A DNA stretch of 64,000 nt from Imhoffiella purpurea (GTDB taxonomy: Bacteria; Pseudomonadota; Gammaproteobacteria; Chromatiales; Chromatiaceae): positions 20,278 to 84,277 of the forward strand of contig NZ_AONC01000017.1 in NCBI RefSeq assembly GCF_000585215.1. The letters are read 5' to 3'. The notes beneath the pieces were generated by a model, which was given only the letters and a program-made list of their open reading frames with translations, made no database searches and had not been told where the DNA came from. The position numbers and the translations under genes were made by a program. The first letter of the stretch is position 1, and each line of letters begins with the position of its first letter. Shown here piece after piece: positions 35,801-43,967 of this stretch.

Positions 35801-37081
35801 CACGGCGATATCGCCGCCCGTGACGGTGTTTCCAAGGCCCGCCTTCTCGGTCAGGTTGGCCGTGACATTGACGCTGGTGCCCCCGGTGACGTTGATCGCG
35901 TCAGCTGTGTTAGTACCCGTCTGACTGGCCAGCATGTTGGTGGTGACATCCACGGTCCCAGTGGGGGCGGAGATCGTTCCAACATTCAGGATACCCTCTT
36001 TCGTCACGCCGTTCAGGGTCACCTTGACATTCTTGCCGCCCTGCACGCTCGTGGTCGAGTCAGCCGCCGCCGTGTCGGTCAGCGTGACATCGGTGGTGGC
36101 GGCAGCCGCGGTCAATGTGTTCGCATTCGCAGCAGCAGCATCGAATGGCGTGCTGTTGGTTTTCGCTGCGACCGCACCGCCAGCCTGGGTTACATTGACG
36201 GCCGTCAGGCCCGACCAACCGGACACGTCCCCACTAAAGGTGCCTGCAACCGTGATGTTGGCCGTTTCGATGTCCTTCACCGTCGCGGACGTCGGTATCG
36301 TGTAGGCGGCAGATTCGCTGACGACATTCAGGGTGTCGTCGCCCTTGCCGCCGTCGAGCGCGTCGAGCGCGGTGAAGGTATCGGTTTTTGTGCCGGTGGT
36401 CCCAACAAAAGGCACGGCGTTGTAGGTATCGTTGCCATCGGTTCCCGTGAAGGCGGCTCCGCTGTCCACGCCAGGCGTGAGCGTAAAGGTCTTACCGCCG
36501 CTGGTTTCATCATAGGGGTTGGCGTAGGAACGCCCCTCGGCCAGACCAATCGCCTTGTAATGCTGCCAACCGCTACCAAGCTGGCCCTTCTCGACCGCCA
36601 TGGCGACGTCCGGGTTGTTGGCCAGATACCACTCTTCATTGAAGTCGCCATAGTTGAGCGGCGTGGCGTAGGATCGACCTTCCGTCTGGCCGAACGCCTG
36701 ATAGTGCTCCCAACCCGTGCCGAAAACGCCCTGCTTGACAACGGCCGCCACGTCGGGATTGTTCGCGAGGTAATATTCCTCGTTGAAGTCGCCATAGTCC
36801 GCCGGCTTCTGAGCCGAGCGCCCCTCGCCCAATCCCATCGCCTTGTAATGCTGCCAACCGCTACCAAGGTCACCCCTCTCGACCGCCTTGGCGACGTCCG
36901 GGTTGTTGGCCAGATAATACTCTTCGTTGAATGTACCGTAGCCGGACGGCTCGGCAAAGGAGCGCCCCTCGGCCTTGCCGACCAGCTGATAGTGCTGCCA
37001 GCCGCTGCCGATCAGACCCTGCTTGACGGCCATTGCGACGTCGGGGTTGTTCGCGAGGTAATACTCTTCATTAAAAGCCAT
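32852..37081 (-). CDS. Large S-layer-like surface protein with N-terminal N-P-D-V repeats, probable type I secretion substrate
   Basis: A 1,409-residue protein, very rich in Thr, Ala, Val, Asn and Gly, with no cysteine that I can find. Residues 3-190 are four 48-residue repeats. RTX-like motifs follow (T-D-G-N-D-T-Y and L-D-G-G-K-G-D-D-T-L, about 205-255), then more than 1,000 residues of beta-strand-type sequence as in RsaA/Sap-like S-layer proteins, and a hydrophobic C-terminus G-E-V-V-I-V. There is no Sec signal, which with the acidic C-terminus and nearby HlyD/PrtD-type genes fits type I secretion. AGGAGACAGGA precedes ATG 37081, and a strong terminator follows. Assignment as the actual S-layer is inference. 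Confidence 0.83.
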   Translation of the reverse strand: MAFNEEYYLANNPDVAMAVKQGLIGSGWQHYQLVGKAEGRSFAEPSGYGTFNEEYYLANNPDVAKAVERGDLGSGWQHYKAMGLGEGRSAQKPADYGDFNEEYYLANNPDVAAVVKQGVFGTGWEHYQAFGQTEGRSYATPLNYGDFNEEWYLANNPDVAMAVEKGQLGSGWQHYKAIGLAEGRSYANPYDETSGGKTFTLTPGVDSGAAFTGTDGNDTYNAVPFVGTTGTKTDTFTALDALDGGKGDDTLNVVSESAAYTIPTSATVKDIETANITVAGTFSGDVSGWSGLTAVNVTQAGGAVAAKTNSTPFDAAAANANTLTAAAATTDVTLTDTAAADSTTSVQGGKNVKVTLNGVTKEGILNVGTISAPTGTVDVTTNMLASQTGTNTADAINVTGGTSVNVTANLTEKAGLGNTVTGGDIAVNGNAATATVTVKQSAAAIAADKVEAVTGVVKVDAVTAAPGQDGVKAVSGVTPQTAKAAVAGVINGKVTVTDSAAAGGLGSIKTVTLENYGKDSKIESNALTDLTLKGTAGTLTLDRDGSLGASDTLNLTLDTLSAASQNNSDSTISDANNEIKTLNVTTKGGNSTLTAFTDSALTTLNVAGDHVLTMGTVNSSLTKLAVSGAAGFTGDVSSLGAALAFTTTSSGKITATMDAATQKFAGSTGQTDITISADAKVAISGGSGGNDKLVLNNSAATFNTASNVADGKGLTKMVSGFEVLGTGAASQGTFDISTLPSGLKAISMDGKAAGDIAFTKLAPATTLGINASQDKAVTYQLADANGVANTANLTLGGSTNKTGLTIADLTLKDANDVGPGTLNVTSNATTWLQKNTITKLTDNGLSNLVVSGSAGLEITGLAQTDTQATSFTINNALTGADDAVKIGTLTNANLGTLTFTGGGNSSIGSLDGLAGKVLTVSNTGTGKAAIDAIATSGTSGGTYEINTVSVNDTLALGEALEVNGVKVQNTSSVTAISAQNVAIALSGGSVASGLTRTGTASTDWTATVTTTDTISYKAATVGDKTNLTVSETVVAAATAVAAGSKTDGDGTSTHESVTWNMQALKLGQSVTIDGLTLTALRDLSANEVASGFAAITVTGDNSSVGNYAESGSLQTTATWTAASWVSNTGQLNVSSGGLADETDVALTPTVSAQTDITDSTVTEVVKGTDNASSAQALTTITMNGDVAWGANDNTKAATAIGATTGITVDGATNDAHVNITLNAAVAGATNTIKLGNANNYITDTTSAGHVVIEVGSGGNLIDIDQGAASTYLATLTLGSHTNTSDVFNKILVSHADGQATSYSTVITGATKGDVIVFTDNNDIVWDAVTAGEQASITGAANLAGAVTLAFGTLGTAHSATSFTYGTDTYLIENVAADTTFNSGTDSIIKLTGTVVVADNGTNAGEVVIV
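36512..37075 (-). repeat. Four N-terminal 48-residue N-P-D-V repeats of the S-layer-like protein
   Basis: Units at residues 3-50, 51-98, 99-146 and 147 to about 190, each starting F-N-E-E-x-Y-L-A-N-N-P-D-V and containing G-S/T-G-W-x-H-Y and E-G-R-S. The DNA is recognisably repeated too. They are the same module as in the protease and in the methyltransferase encoded at 43968-44933. Confidence 0.95.
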
Positions 37082-37419
37082 GGTGTCCTGTCTCCTGAAC
37101 AGTGTATCTATCGGTCTTCAAAACGACTTCCGCGGCATTGCAAACAGGGGAACCCGCCGCGCCATGCCCCTATGCCTAGAAATTCAGCAGGCTCAATGTT
37201 AGCACAGAGTGCATCTATTAAAGATTAAGAGCGCACCTTGCGCATCCTAAGCCGGCCGTCTCAAACGGGTCAAGATCAAAGGAACATACCTGCGCCAGAC
37301 AGGGCATGGCGACCCACACCTGTCCCGCTGTAGCGTTTACGGTACGCACAAGTAACTACCACAATTTAGATCAAAACCAGGCTTTTGGCTAGACATAAAT
37401 ACATCATCTGTCGCGATTT
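37082..37419. other. Long leader/promoter region of the S-layer-like gene
   Basis: These 338 bases have no gene and are more AT-rich than the flanks. They include A/T-rich stretches around 37210-37230 and 37340-37400. A long untranslated leader would fit a highly expressed surface-protein mRNA. I could not pick a convincing -35/-10 pair. Confidence 0.5.
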
Positions 37420-40400
37420 TCATACAGCCGCTCGGAGAGGTACGCCCACAGCCGCGCCACCGATTAGAGCCACACGCGGCGGCCAGGCGAGCGAGAAGTC
37501 GACGTGATCGAGCGTAAGATTCGGGCTGTAGGCGGGATCCTCGATCAGCGCATCTCCCCAGCGCGCCCGCATCCGCTCAACCTCGCCGACGAAGCGTGCC
37601 TGCTGCTCGGGCGTGACCTCGGCCCCGCGCGAGGCCGACTCGTGATGATTCAGTTCGGCATAGGGCGTCCAGAGGTTGCGGTAGCCGGCCTGGCGCACGC
37701 GCAGACAGAAATCGATGTCGTTGAAGGCGACCGCCAGGTCCTCGTCCATGCCCCCGACCTCCTCGTAGACCGAGCGCCGGATCGTCAGACAGGCCGCGGT
37801 CACGGCGCTGAACTCCTGGTGCAGCACCGCGCGCCCGAAATAGCCGAAATCGCCGCGCGCGGCGAATAGATGGGCATGATTGGCGACCCCGCCAACCCCG
37901 AGCAGGGCGCCGCCGTGCTGCAGCCGGCCATCCGGATACCAGAGCCGGGCGCCGACGCAGCCCACGTCCGGCCGGGCGGCGAAGGAGACCATCTCCTCCA
38001 GCCAGTCGGGGGTCAGCACCTCGATGTCGTTGTTCAGCAGACAGAGCATCTCGCCCCGGGCGGCACGGGCCGCGACATTGTTGAGGGCCGAGAAGTTGAA
38101 GGGGCGATCGTCGGCGATCACCCGCACGCGGTCGGACGGCAACAGGCTGAAGAGACGCTTGGTACGCGGTTCGACGCTGCCGTTGTCGACGACGAGGATC
38201 TCGAAATCCGGATAGGTGGAGAGCGAGAGGATGGAGCCGATGCAGGTCTCGAGCAGATCGGCGCGGTCGCGGGTGAGGATGAGGATGCTGACGCTCGGCA
38301 GCGGATCCGGCAGGGCGTAGCGCACCCGGCTGTAGACGGGCGCGCCTGGGGCCGGGGTCACCTCGGCGTCGCGGCCCAGCCGCTCCAGATGCTCGCCGAC
38401 CGCGCGGCGGGCGGCAGCGGTGGCGTAGCTCTTCTCATGTACGGCTAGCGCGGTGCTGCCGGCGATGGAGCGCCAATGATAGAGCACCCTGGGAATGTGA
38501 TGGACCTGGTCCGAATCCAGGTGTTCGAGCACGCGCAGGGCCAGGTCGTAGTCCTGCGAGCCCTCGAAGCCGAGCCGGAAACCACCGACCTCCTCGACCA
38601 GGCGCCGGCGGTAGACGCCCAGATGCGAGATCATGTTCTGGGCCAGCAGCAGCTCCTGATTGAGATCGCATTTGAAATAGGGGTCGTAGCGGCGCCCGTC
38701 CTCGGTGATCTTGTCCTCGTCGGAATAGATGAGCCCGACCCCGGGGCGGGAGACGATGGTCTCCGCGACCCAGAAGAGGGCATGCTCGGCGAGCAGGTCG
38801 TCGTGATCCAGCAGGGCGATGAAGTCGCCCGTCGCCAGCGCCAGGGCATCGTTCGAGGCGGCCGAGATGTGGCCGTTCTCCGCGCGGAAGACCGCCTTGA
38901 CGCGCGCGTCCTCGGCCATGTGGCGCTCGATCAGGGCGCGCACCTCGGCATTGGGCGAGGCGTCGTCGGCGATGCAGAGCTCCCAGTGCGGATAGATCTG
39001 ATCGCGCACCGAACGGATGGCCGCGTCGAGCAGCGCGACCGGGGGCTCGTAGACGGGCATCACCACCGAGACGAGCGGCGCCGGATCGAAGGTCTCGATA
39101 CGCCCGCGCATGCGCTCGCGCGCTGCCTCGTCGAGACGGTCGTAGCGCTGGATCCAGAGCCCGTAGTTGTTGCTCGGCTGGGACGCGCTGCCCTCGGGCT
39201 CCTGGCCGGGGACGGGCGCGGCGCGCAGCTTGCGCACGTTGTTCAAACGCCAGAGGACACCCCGCAGCCCCTCCTCGCGCAGCACCTCGCGGGTCAGCTT
39301 GAGGGTGCCGCCGAGACCGCCGCCGTGACCGACGACGTCGCCGAGATAGCCGACCCCGGATCCGAAGGCACGAGCGCCGTCCAGGCCGAGACGCAGCGGC
39401 GCGGTCAGACGCCAGCTCAGCGAGCGGTGCAGCGAGGCGATCGACTGGTTCAGACCGGCGACATGATGGCTCAGGACCGCGTTCTCATCGCGCTCGGCGC
39501 GATGCGCTTCCTGCAGGCTCTCGACCACCTCCAGGTGACGCGCGCGCTCGCCATGGATCTCGGCCAGATGGCTGGCACGCCGCTGCTCCAGTTCCTCCAG
39601 ATGCCGGTCGTTCTGCCGCTCCAGTTCCTCCAGGTGCCGATTGCAGGCCGCCCTCAGCGTATTGACGTTCCCCTCCAGCTCGGCGGCACGAACACCGAGC
39701 GCCGCGTGCTCCTGACGCAGCCGGTCCAGCTGACCGGCGAGCGACTGCAGCTCCGCCTGGTCGTGGGCACGCCCCTGGCGCGACTGGAGCGACAGCTCGG
39801 CGACGGCCTTGTGGTAGAAGGCGACCATGGCGTCGGGAGACTGGACATCCCGGACGGCCGGCGCGTCCGCATTCGACCAGAGTGCGTCGCGCTGATCGAG
39901 GGCGCGGGAAGGGGTTCCCTCGACCTCGCGGTTGCCCTGGCACACGGACTCCTGGGTCCCGGTCACGACCCGCATGCCCAGCCCGGTCTCGGAGGCGGGC
40001 GCGGCATCGATGACGCAGAGCGAGTCGAGGAAGCTGATGGAATGGATCCGCTCGTAGGGAATCTCGTCGAGATCCAGACCATAGTGGATCGCAAAGGGGG
40101 CGAGCGCGTCCCGGACCGCCTGATCGAGCCCCCAGTGATCGCGATTGATGACGTCGGCGAGCCGCTTGAAGAAGGCGAGCGCCGAATGGGGATCGTAGAG
40201 CCCGCCCTCGAACTCGTGCCAATAGCTGCAGTGCAGGTCCTCGGCGACGAAGAGACCGCCGTCCAGGAGCCTGGGGAAATAGCGGCAGAAGCTCTGAATG
40301 ATGTCGCCCGAGCGGTGCGAGCCGTCCTCGATGACCAGATGGAAGCGCTCGGAGAGCCCGACGATGCGCTCGGCGATCTCCTGGGTCCCGGCATCGCCGA

Positions 40401-40665
40401 CGACGACGGCGATGCGCGGGTCCTCGAAGGTCAGCTCGCCGCAGGCGGGATCGATATCGCAGCCGATGATGGAGCGTGCCTGGGGAAAGTAGCGCGCCCA
40501 GATCTCGAGCGAGCCGCCGTTCTGCACGCCGATCTCGAGCAGGTCGATCGGATCCTCGCGAAAGGGCGAGAAGAGCCGCTCGTATTCGCGCAGATAGGAT
40601 GCCCATTTGTCGGACACCTTGCCGCTGTGCCGCGCATAGAGCGCCGCGAGTCGATTATCGGACAT
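37420..40665 (-). CDS. Trifunctional protein: methyltransferase, coiled coil, two GT2 glycosyltransferase domains
   Basis: A 1,081-residue protein. Residues 1-240 are a class I methyltransferase (L-E-I-G-V-Q-N-G-G-S-L at 43-53, G-C-D-I-D, I-E-D-G-S-H), like sugar O-methyltransferases of the macrocin type. Residues 290-410 are a coiled coil with H-L-E-E-L-E-like heptads. The first GT2 domain starts near 530 (V-S-V-V-M-P-V-Y, L-L-D-H-D-D-L, Y-S-D-E-D-K), the second near 805 (V-S-I-L-I-L-T-R-D, L-L-N-N-D-I-E). Such multidomain enzymes build and cap polysaccharides exported by ABC systems. Its start overlaps wzt by 11 bp; last gene of the operon starting at 44933. Confidence 0.92.
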   Translation of the reverse strand: MSDNRLAALYARHSGKVSDKWASYLREYERLFSPFREDPIDLLEIGVQNGGSLEIWARYFPQARSIIGCDIDPACGELTFEDPRIAVVVGDAGTQEIAERIVGLSERFHLVIEDGSHRSGDIIQSFCRYFPRLLDGGLFVAEDLHCSYWHEFEGGLYDPHSALAFFKRLADVINRDHWGLDQAVRDALAPFAIHYGLDLDEIPYERIHSISFLDSLCVIDAAPASETGLGMRVVTGTQESVCQGNREVEGTPSRALDQRDALWSNADAPAVRDVQSPDAMVAFYHKAVAELSLQSRQGRAHDQAELQSLAGQLDRLRQEHAALGVRAAELEGNVNTLRAACNRHLEELERQNDRHLEELEQRRASHLAEIHGERARHLEVVESLQEAHRAERDENAVLSHHVAGLNQSIASLHRSLSWRLTAPLRLGLDGARAFGSGVGYLGDVVGHGGGLGGTLKLTREVLREEGLRGVLWRLNNVRKLRAAPVPGQEPEGSASQPSNNYGLWIQRYDRLDEAARERMRGRIETFDPAPLVSVVMPVYEPPVALLDAAIRSVRDQIYPHWELCIADDASPNAEVRALIERHMAEDARVKAVFRAENGHISAASNDALALATGDFIALLDHDDLLAEHALFWVAETIVSRPGVGLIYSDEDKITEDGRRYDPYFKCDLNQELLLAQNMISHLGVYRRRLVEEVGGFRLGFEGSQDYDLALRVLEHLDSDQVHHIPRVLYHWRSIAGSTALAVHEKSYATAAARRAVGEHLERLGRDAEVTPAPGAPVYSRVRYALPDPLPSVSILILTRDRADLLETCIGSILSLSTYPDFEILVVDNGSVEPRTKRLFSLLPSDRVRVIADDRPFNFSALNNVAARAARGEMLCLLNNDIEVLTPDWLEEMVSFAARPDVGCVGARLWYPDGRLQHGGALLGVGGVANHAHLFAARGDFGYFGRAVLHQEFSAVTAACLTIRRSVYEEVGGMDEDLAVAFNDIDFCLRVRQAGYRNLWTPYAELNHHESASRGAEVTPEQQARFVGEVERMRARWGDALIEDPAYSPNLTLDHVDFSLAWPPRVALIGGAAVGVPLRAAV

Positions 40666-42016
40666 CGTCTGTCATCAGGCTGAGTTGGCTGAATGGAACG
40701 CCGACCAGTCCCCACCGGACCTTGCTGGAGGAGACGGTGAGGACGCAGGCATCGTGCATCATGTGGTGCTGCAGGTTGTCGTAGAGGTCGCCGTCCGCCA
40801 CCGAGGCCATGAGGACGTACTGCCCGTTGGGCAGCATCGGCAGGCGGAAGACGAATTCGGCCCGGAAGGTCCGGCACGCGCGCACGCGCGTGGGATGCGC
40901 GTCGGTGAAGGGGAGCGTGTTCTCGCCGAAGAGGTCCTGACCCAACCGATCGCGCAGGATGAAGCCGAGGATGGGACGCTCCAGATCGGCATGCGCCCGG
41001 GCACGGATCCGCAGCCGCAGCCACTCCCAGCCCTCGAGCACGCCGGGGTCGCCCGGCGCGTCGCGACGCTCCAGTTCGACGCCAACGATCTCGGCGGAGC
41101 CGGTCTTCCAGCCGCTCGCCCGATCCAGCTGGGAGGAGAAGACCGCCCGCGCGCCATAGTCGACGACCGGCTCCTCGGATGGGACGGCCGGATCGGCGGC
41201 GGGCGTCGACGCTTGGCTCTCGACGCTGGCCAATGTGACCTCGTCGCCATAGACCGACTGCAATGTCTCGCGCAGATAGTTCTCGGCGACGGACTGGGAG
41301 GGACCGAACTCGACCAGACGTCCCTTGTCCAGCCAGATGGCGGACTGGCAGAGGTTCTGGACCGCCGCCATGTCGTGACTGACGAACAGCAGCGTGCCCC
41401 GCCCCTGGAAGGCGCGGATGAAGCGCATGCAGCGCTGGGTGAAGACGGCGTCGCCGACCGCCAGGGCTTCGTCGACGACCAGGATGTCGGCGTCGACATG
41501 GGCGATGACGGCGAACGCGAGCCGGACGTACATGCCGCTGGAATAGGTCTTGACCGGCTGATCGATGAAGTCGCCGATGTCGGCGAAGGCCAGGATGTCG
41601 TCGTAGCGATCCTGGATCTCGCTCGGAGTCAGGCCCAGCAGGCTGGCGTTCATGATCAGGTTCTCGCGCCCGGTGAACTCGGGATTGAACCCGGATCCGA
41701 GCTCGAGCAGCGCGGCGATGCGGCCATGGGTGCGGACCTCGCCCAAGGAGGGCCGGAGGATGCCGCAGATGATCTGCAGCAGGGTCGACTTGCCCGAGCC
41801 GTTGCGCCCGACGATCCCCAGGGTCTCGCCGCGCTTCAGCTCGAAAGACAGATCGCGCAAGGCCCAGAATTCGCGGAAATAGTCCCGGCGGGCGCTCGGA
41901 CGCAGGGCGCCGACCACCGGACTCAGGAACTGCTTGAGGCGATCGCGCGGGGTCTCGTAGATCTCGTAGCGCTTGCCGAGCCCCTCGACCTGGATGGCGA
42001 TGGGATCAGAGGACAT
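40655..42016 (-). CDS. wzt: Polysaccharide ABC transporter ATP-binding protein (Wzt-like) with carbohydrate-binding C-terminus
   Basis: A 453-residue ATPase: Walker A G-R-N-G-S-G-K-S-T (70-78), signature S-S-G-M with D-A-D-I-L-V-V-D-E-A-L-A-V-G-D Walker B, and an H-loop S-H-D-M. Residues from about 270 form the extra C-terminal domain seen in O-antigen transporters that recognise the modified chain end before export. This implies the exported glycan carries a terminal cap, consistent with the methyltransferases in the operon. It overlaps wzm by 11 bp and the downstream gene by 11 bp. Confidence 0.93.
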   Translation of the reverse strand: MSSDPIAIQVEGLGKRYEIYETPRDRLKQFLSPVVGALRPSARRDYFREFWALRDLSFELKRGETLGIVGRNGSGKSTLLQIICGILRPSLGEVRTHGRIAALLELGSGFNPEFTGRENLIMNASLLGLTPSEIQDRYDDILAFADIGDFIDQPVKTYSSGMYVRLAFAVIAHVDADILVVDEALAVGDAVFTQRCMRFIRAFQGRGTLLFVSHDMAAVQNLCQSAIWLDKGRLVEFGPSQSVAENYLRETLQSVYGDEVTLASVESQASTPAADPAVPSEEPVVDYGARAVFSSQLDRASGWKTGSAEIVGVELERRDAPGDPGVLEGWEWLRLRIRARAHADLERPILGFILRDRLGQDLFGENTLPFTDAHPTRVRACRTFRAEFVFRLPMLPNGQYVLMASVADGDLYDNLQHHMMHDACVLTVSSSKVRWGLVGVPFSQLSLMTDDVR

Positions 42017-42851
42017 CGGCGAACCCCCTGCGGGTGCGCTGGAACCAGGCGAAGCCGAGCCAGGCGATCAGCGCCGAGGCGATCAGCCCCATGCCGTAGG
42101 AGCCCCAGTCGATCCCGCGTCCCCAGAAGAGGATGTCGCGCGCCTGCTCGATGGCCGGCGCCAGCGGATTGAGCGCGAGGAATCCACGATAGCCCTCGGG
42201 GATGGCCGAGACCGGATAGAAGATGGGCGAGAGGAACATGAGCGTGGTGGTGAGGATCACGACTACCTGGGAGACGTCGCGCAGGAAGACCCCGAGCGAG
42301 GCCAGGAGCCAGGACAGCCCCAGGGTCAGCAGCAGCAGCGGGACCAGCACGATGGGCAGCAGCAGCAGGGTCGCATGGGGCAACCCGAAGAGCAGCAGAT
42401 AGGCCACCAGCCAGACGGCGAGGCTCACCAGGGCGTGGAAGACGGCCGAGCCGAGCGTGACCGGGACCAGGATCTCGAGCGGGAACACCACCTTCTTCAC
42501 ATAATTGGCATGTCCCAGAATGAGGGACGGGGCGCGATTGACGCACTCGGCGAAGAGATTGAAGAGGATGAGCCCGACGAAGAGCAGCATGGCGAACTCG
42601 GCCTTGGTACCGCCCCCGCCCGACCAGCGCGCCTGGAAGACGACGGTGAAGACGAAGGTGTAGACCGCGAGCATGAAGAGCGGATTGAAGAAGGACCAGA
42701 GGATGCCGAGCACGGAACCGCGATAGCGCCCGATGACCTCGCGCCTGACCAGGGTCAGGATGAGTTCGCGATGCCGCCAGAAGGAGACGAGCATGAGGAG
42801 CGGATCGATGGAGTGCACCCGTGCGGCACTGCTGATGACGGGGTTGGACAT
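42006..42851 (-). CDS. wzm: Polysaccharide ABC transporter permease (Wzm-like)
   Basis: A 281-residue ABC-2-type inner-membrane permease with six hydrophobic segments. The N-terminal R-R-E-V-I-G-R-Y-R-G-S-V-L-G-I-L-W segment is the hallmark coupling helix of the family. With Wzt it exports undecaprenyl-linked polysaccharide across the inner membrane. It starts 8 bp after the upstream GT2 gene and overlaps wzt. Confidence 0.94.
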   Translation of the reverse strand: MSNPVISSAARVHSIDPLLMLVSFWRHRELILTLVRREVIGRYRGSVLGILWSFFNPLFMLAVYTFVFTVVFQARWSGGGGTKAEFAMLLFVGLILFNLFAECVNRAPSLILGHANYVKKVVFPLEILVPVTLGSAVFHALVSLAVWLVAYLLLFGLPHATLLLLPIVLVPLLLLTLGLSWLLASLGVFLRDVSQVVVILTTTLMFLSPIFYPVSAIPEGYRGFLALNPLAPAIEQARDILFWGRGIDWGSYGMGLIASALIAWLGFAWFQRTRRGFADVL

Positions 42852-42859
42852 GCCGAGTT

Positions 42860-43966
42860 CTAGAGTCCCTGGCGTTCGAGCCGATAGCGAGCGAGGAGTT
42901 GGCGGCCGACCAGGCCGAGATAACCGCGCCGATAAAAGCGTGGCGCGATGCGGCTGTCAAGCACGCGGGCGCCGATCCGGGCACCGAGACGCAGCCGCCC
43001 GCGCTCGCCGATCATCTCGGGCAGACGCCGGAAGGCATCGCCATAGGCGTCGATCAGCAGGCGCGGGCTGCCCGAGAGCAGGTGCCGGGCGATGGTCATG
43101 AGATGCGCGAGCAGGAGCAGCGCCCCGTATTTCAACAGCAGCGGTGCCGGGACCGATTTGGCGATCATCCAGACCGAGTTGCGGATCCCGTGATAGGCGA
43201 TGAAGCGATTGTATCCGCGGCCGCTGCTGGCCTGACCCTCGTGGAGCGCGACGACCGCGTCGACATAGCGGGGCCGATAGCCGAGACGATTGGCGCGCAG
43301 GACCAGATCCGTGTCCTCGCAGTAGCAGAAGAAGCGCGGGTCGAACCAGTAGCCGGCGCTCCGGCGCAGATCGTCGAGGCAGGCGCGGGCGATGATGGCA
43401 CAGCCGCCGGAGGGACCGAGATAGGGATCGGCGAGATCGTAGCGGTCCGCTGGCATGAGGCTGGCATAGATACTGATGCCGAGGGTATCGATTCGGTCCG
43501 GGTCGTCCAGACGATGCACCCGGCCGCCGGCCATCCCGGCGGCCGGGTCGGCATCCAGGGCGTCCGCCAGGCGCTCGACCAGATCGGGCATGGCGACGGC
43601 GTCGTTGTTGAGCAGGATGACGGACGCGCAGCCGGGCTCGGCGAGCAGATGGCCGATCAGCAGGTTGCACCCGGCGGCGAATCCCAGATTGACTTCCGAA
43701 TGGAAGAGACGCAGATCGCTTCGCTCATAGGGGGCGAAGGCGTCGATGGCCTCGCGCAGACTCGGGTCGCGCGGCCCGTTGTCGAGCACCAGGATCCAGT
43801 CCGGGGCCTGGGTCAGCCGGCGCAGGGATTCGAGACAGCGCAGGGTGCAGGCGGTGGTGTTGTAATTGACGATCGCGACACCCACTCCTCCCCCGGATCG
43901 AGTCTCGAGACGCGGAGGAAGATGCGCGACCGGCGTCGCACCGGCCTCGATCCGGGTCGGATCCAT
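42860..43966 (-). CDS. GT2 family glycosyltransferase (rhamnosyltransferase-like)
   Basis: A 368-residue GT-A enzyme with V-A-I-V-N-Y-N-T near residue 30, L-D-N-G-P, N-L-G-F-A-A-G-C-N, the L-L-N-N-D-A metal site (about 120) and F-C-Y-C-E-D-T-D-L acceptor region; the C-terminus has a hydrophobic stretch that could associate with the membrane. Related enzymes often transfer rhamnose. It starts one base after the upstream methyltransferase gene stop, the tightest spacing in the operon. Confidence 0.92.
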   Translation of the reverse strand: MDPTRIEAGATPVAHLPPRLETRSGGGVGVAIVNYNTTACTLRCLESLRRLTQAPDWILVLDNGPRDPSLREAIDAFAPYERSDLRLFHSEVNLGFAAGCNLLIGHLLAEPGCASVILLNNDAVAMPDLVERLADALDADPAAGMAGGRVHRLDDPDRIDTLGISIYASLMPADRYDLADPYLGPSGGCAIIARACLDDLRRSAGYWFDPRFFCYCEDTDLVLRANRLGYRPRYVDAVVALHEGQASSGRGYNRFIAYHGIRNSVWMIAKSVPAPLLLKYGALLLLAHLMTIARHLLSGSPRLLIDAYGDAFRRLPEMIGERGRLRLGARIGARVLDSRIAPRFYRRGYLGLVGRQLLARYRLERQGL

Positions 43967-43967
43967 C

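Noticed and set aside
36512..37075. Regular repeats that could suggest a CRISPR array
   Set aside because: Units are 144 bp, coding, and in frame with protein-level conservation; no short repeats with unique spacers.
38476..40683. 735-residue plus-strand frame opposite the fusion glycosyltransferase
   Set aside because: Shadow; the minus-strand frame encodes a methyltransferase and two GT2 domains.
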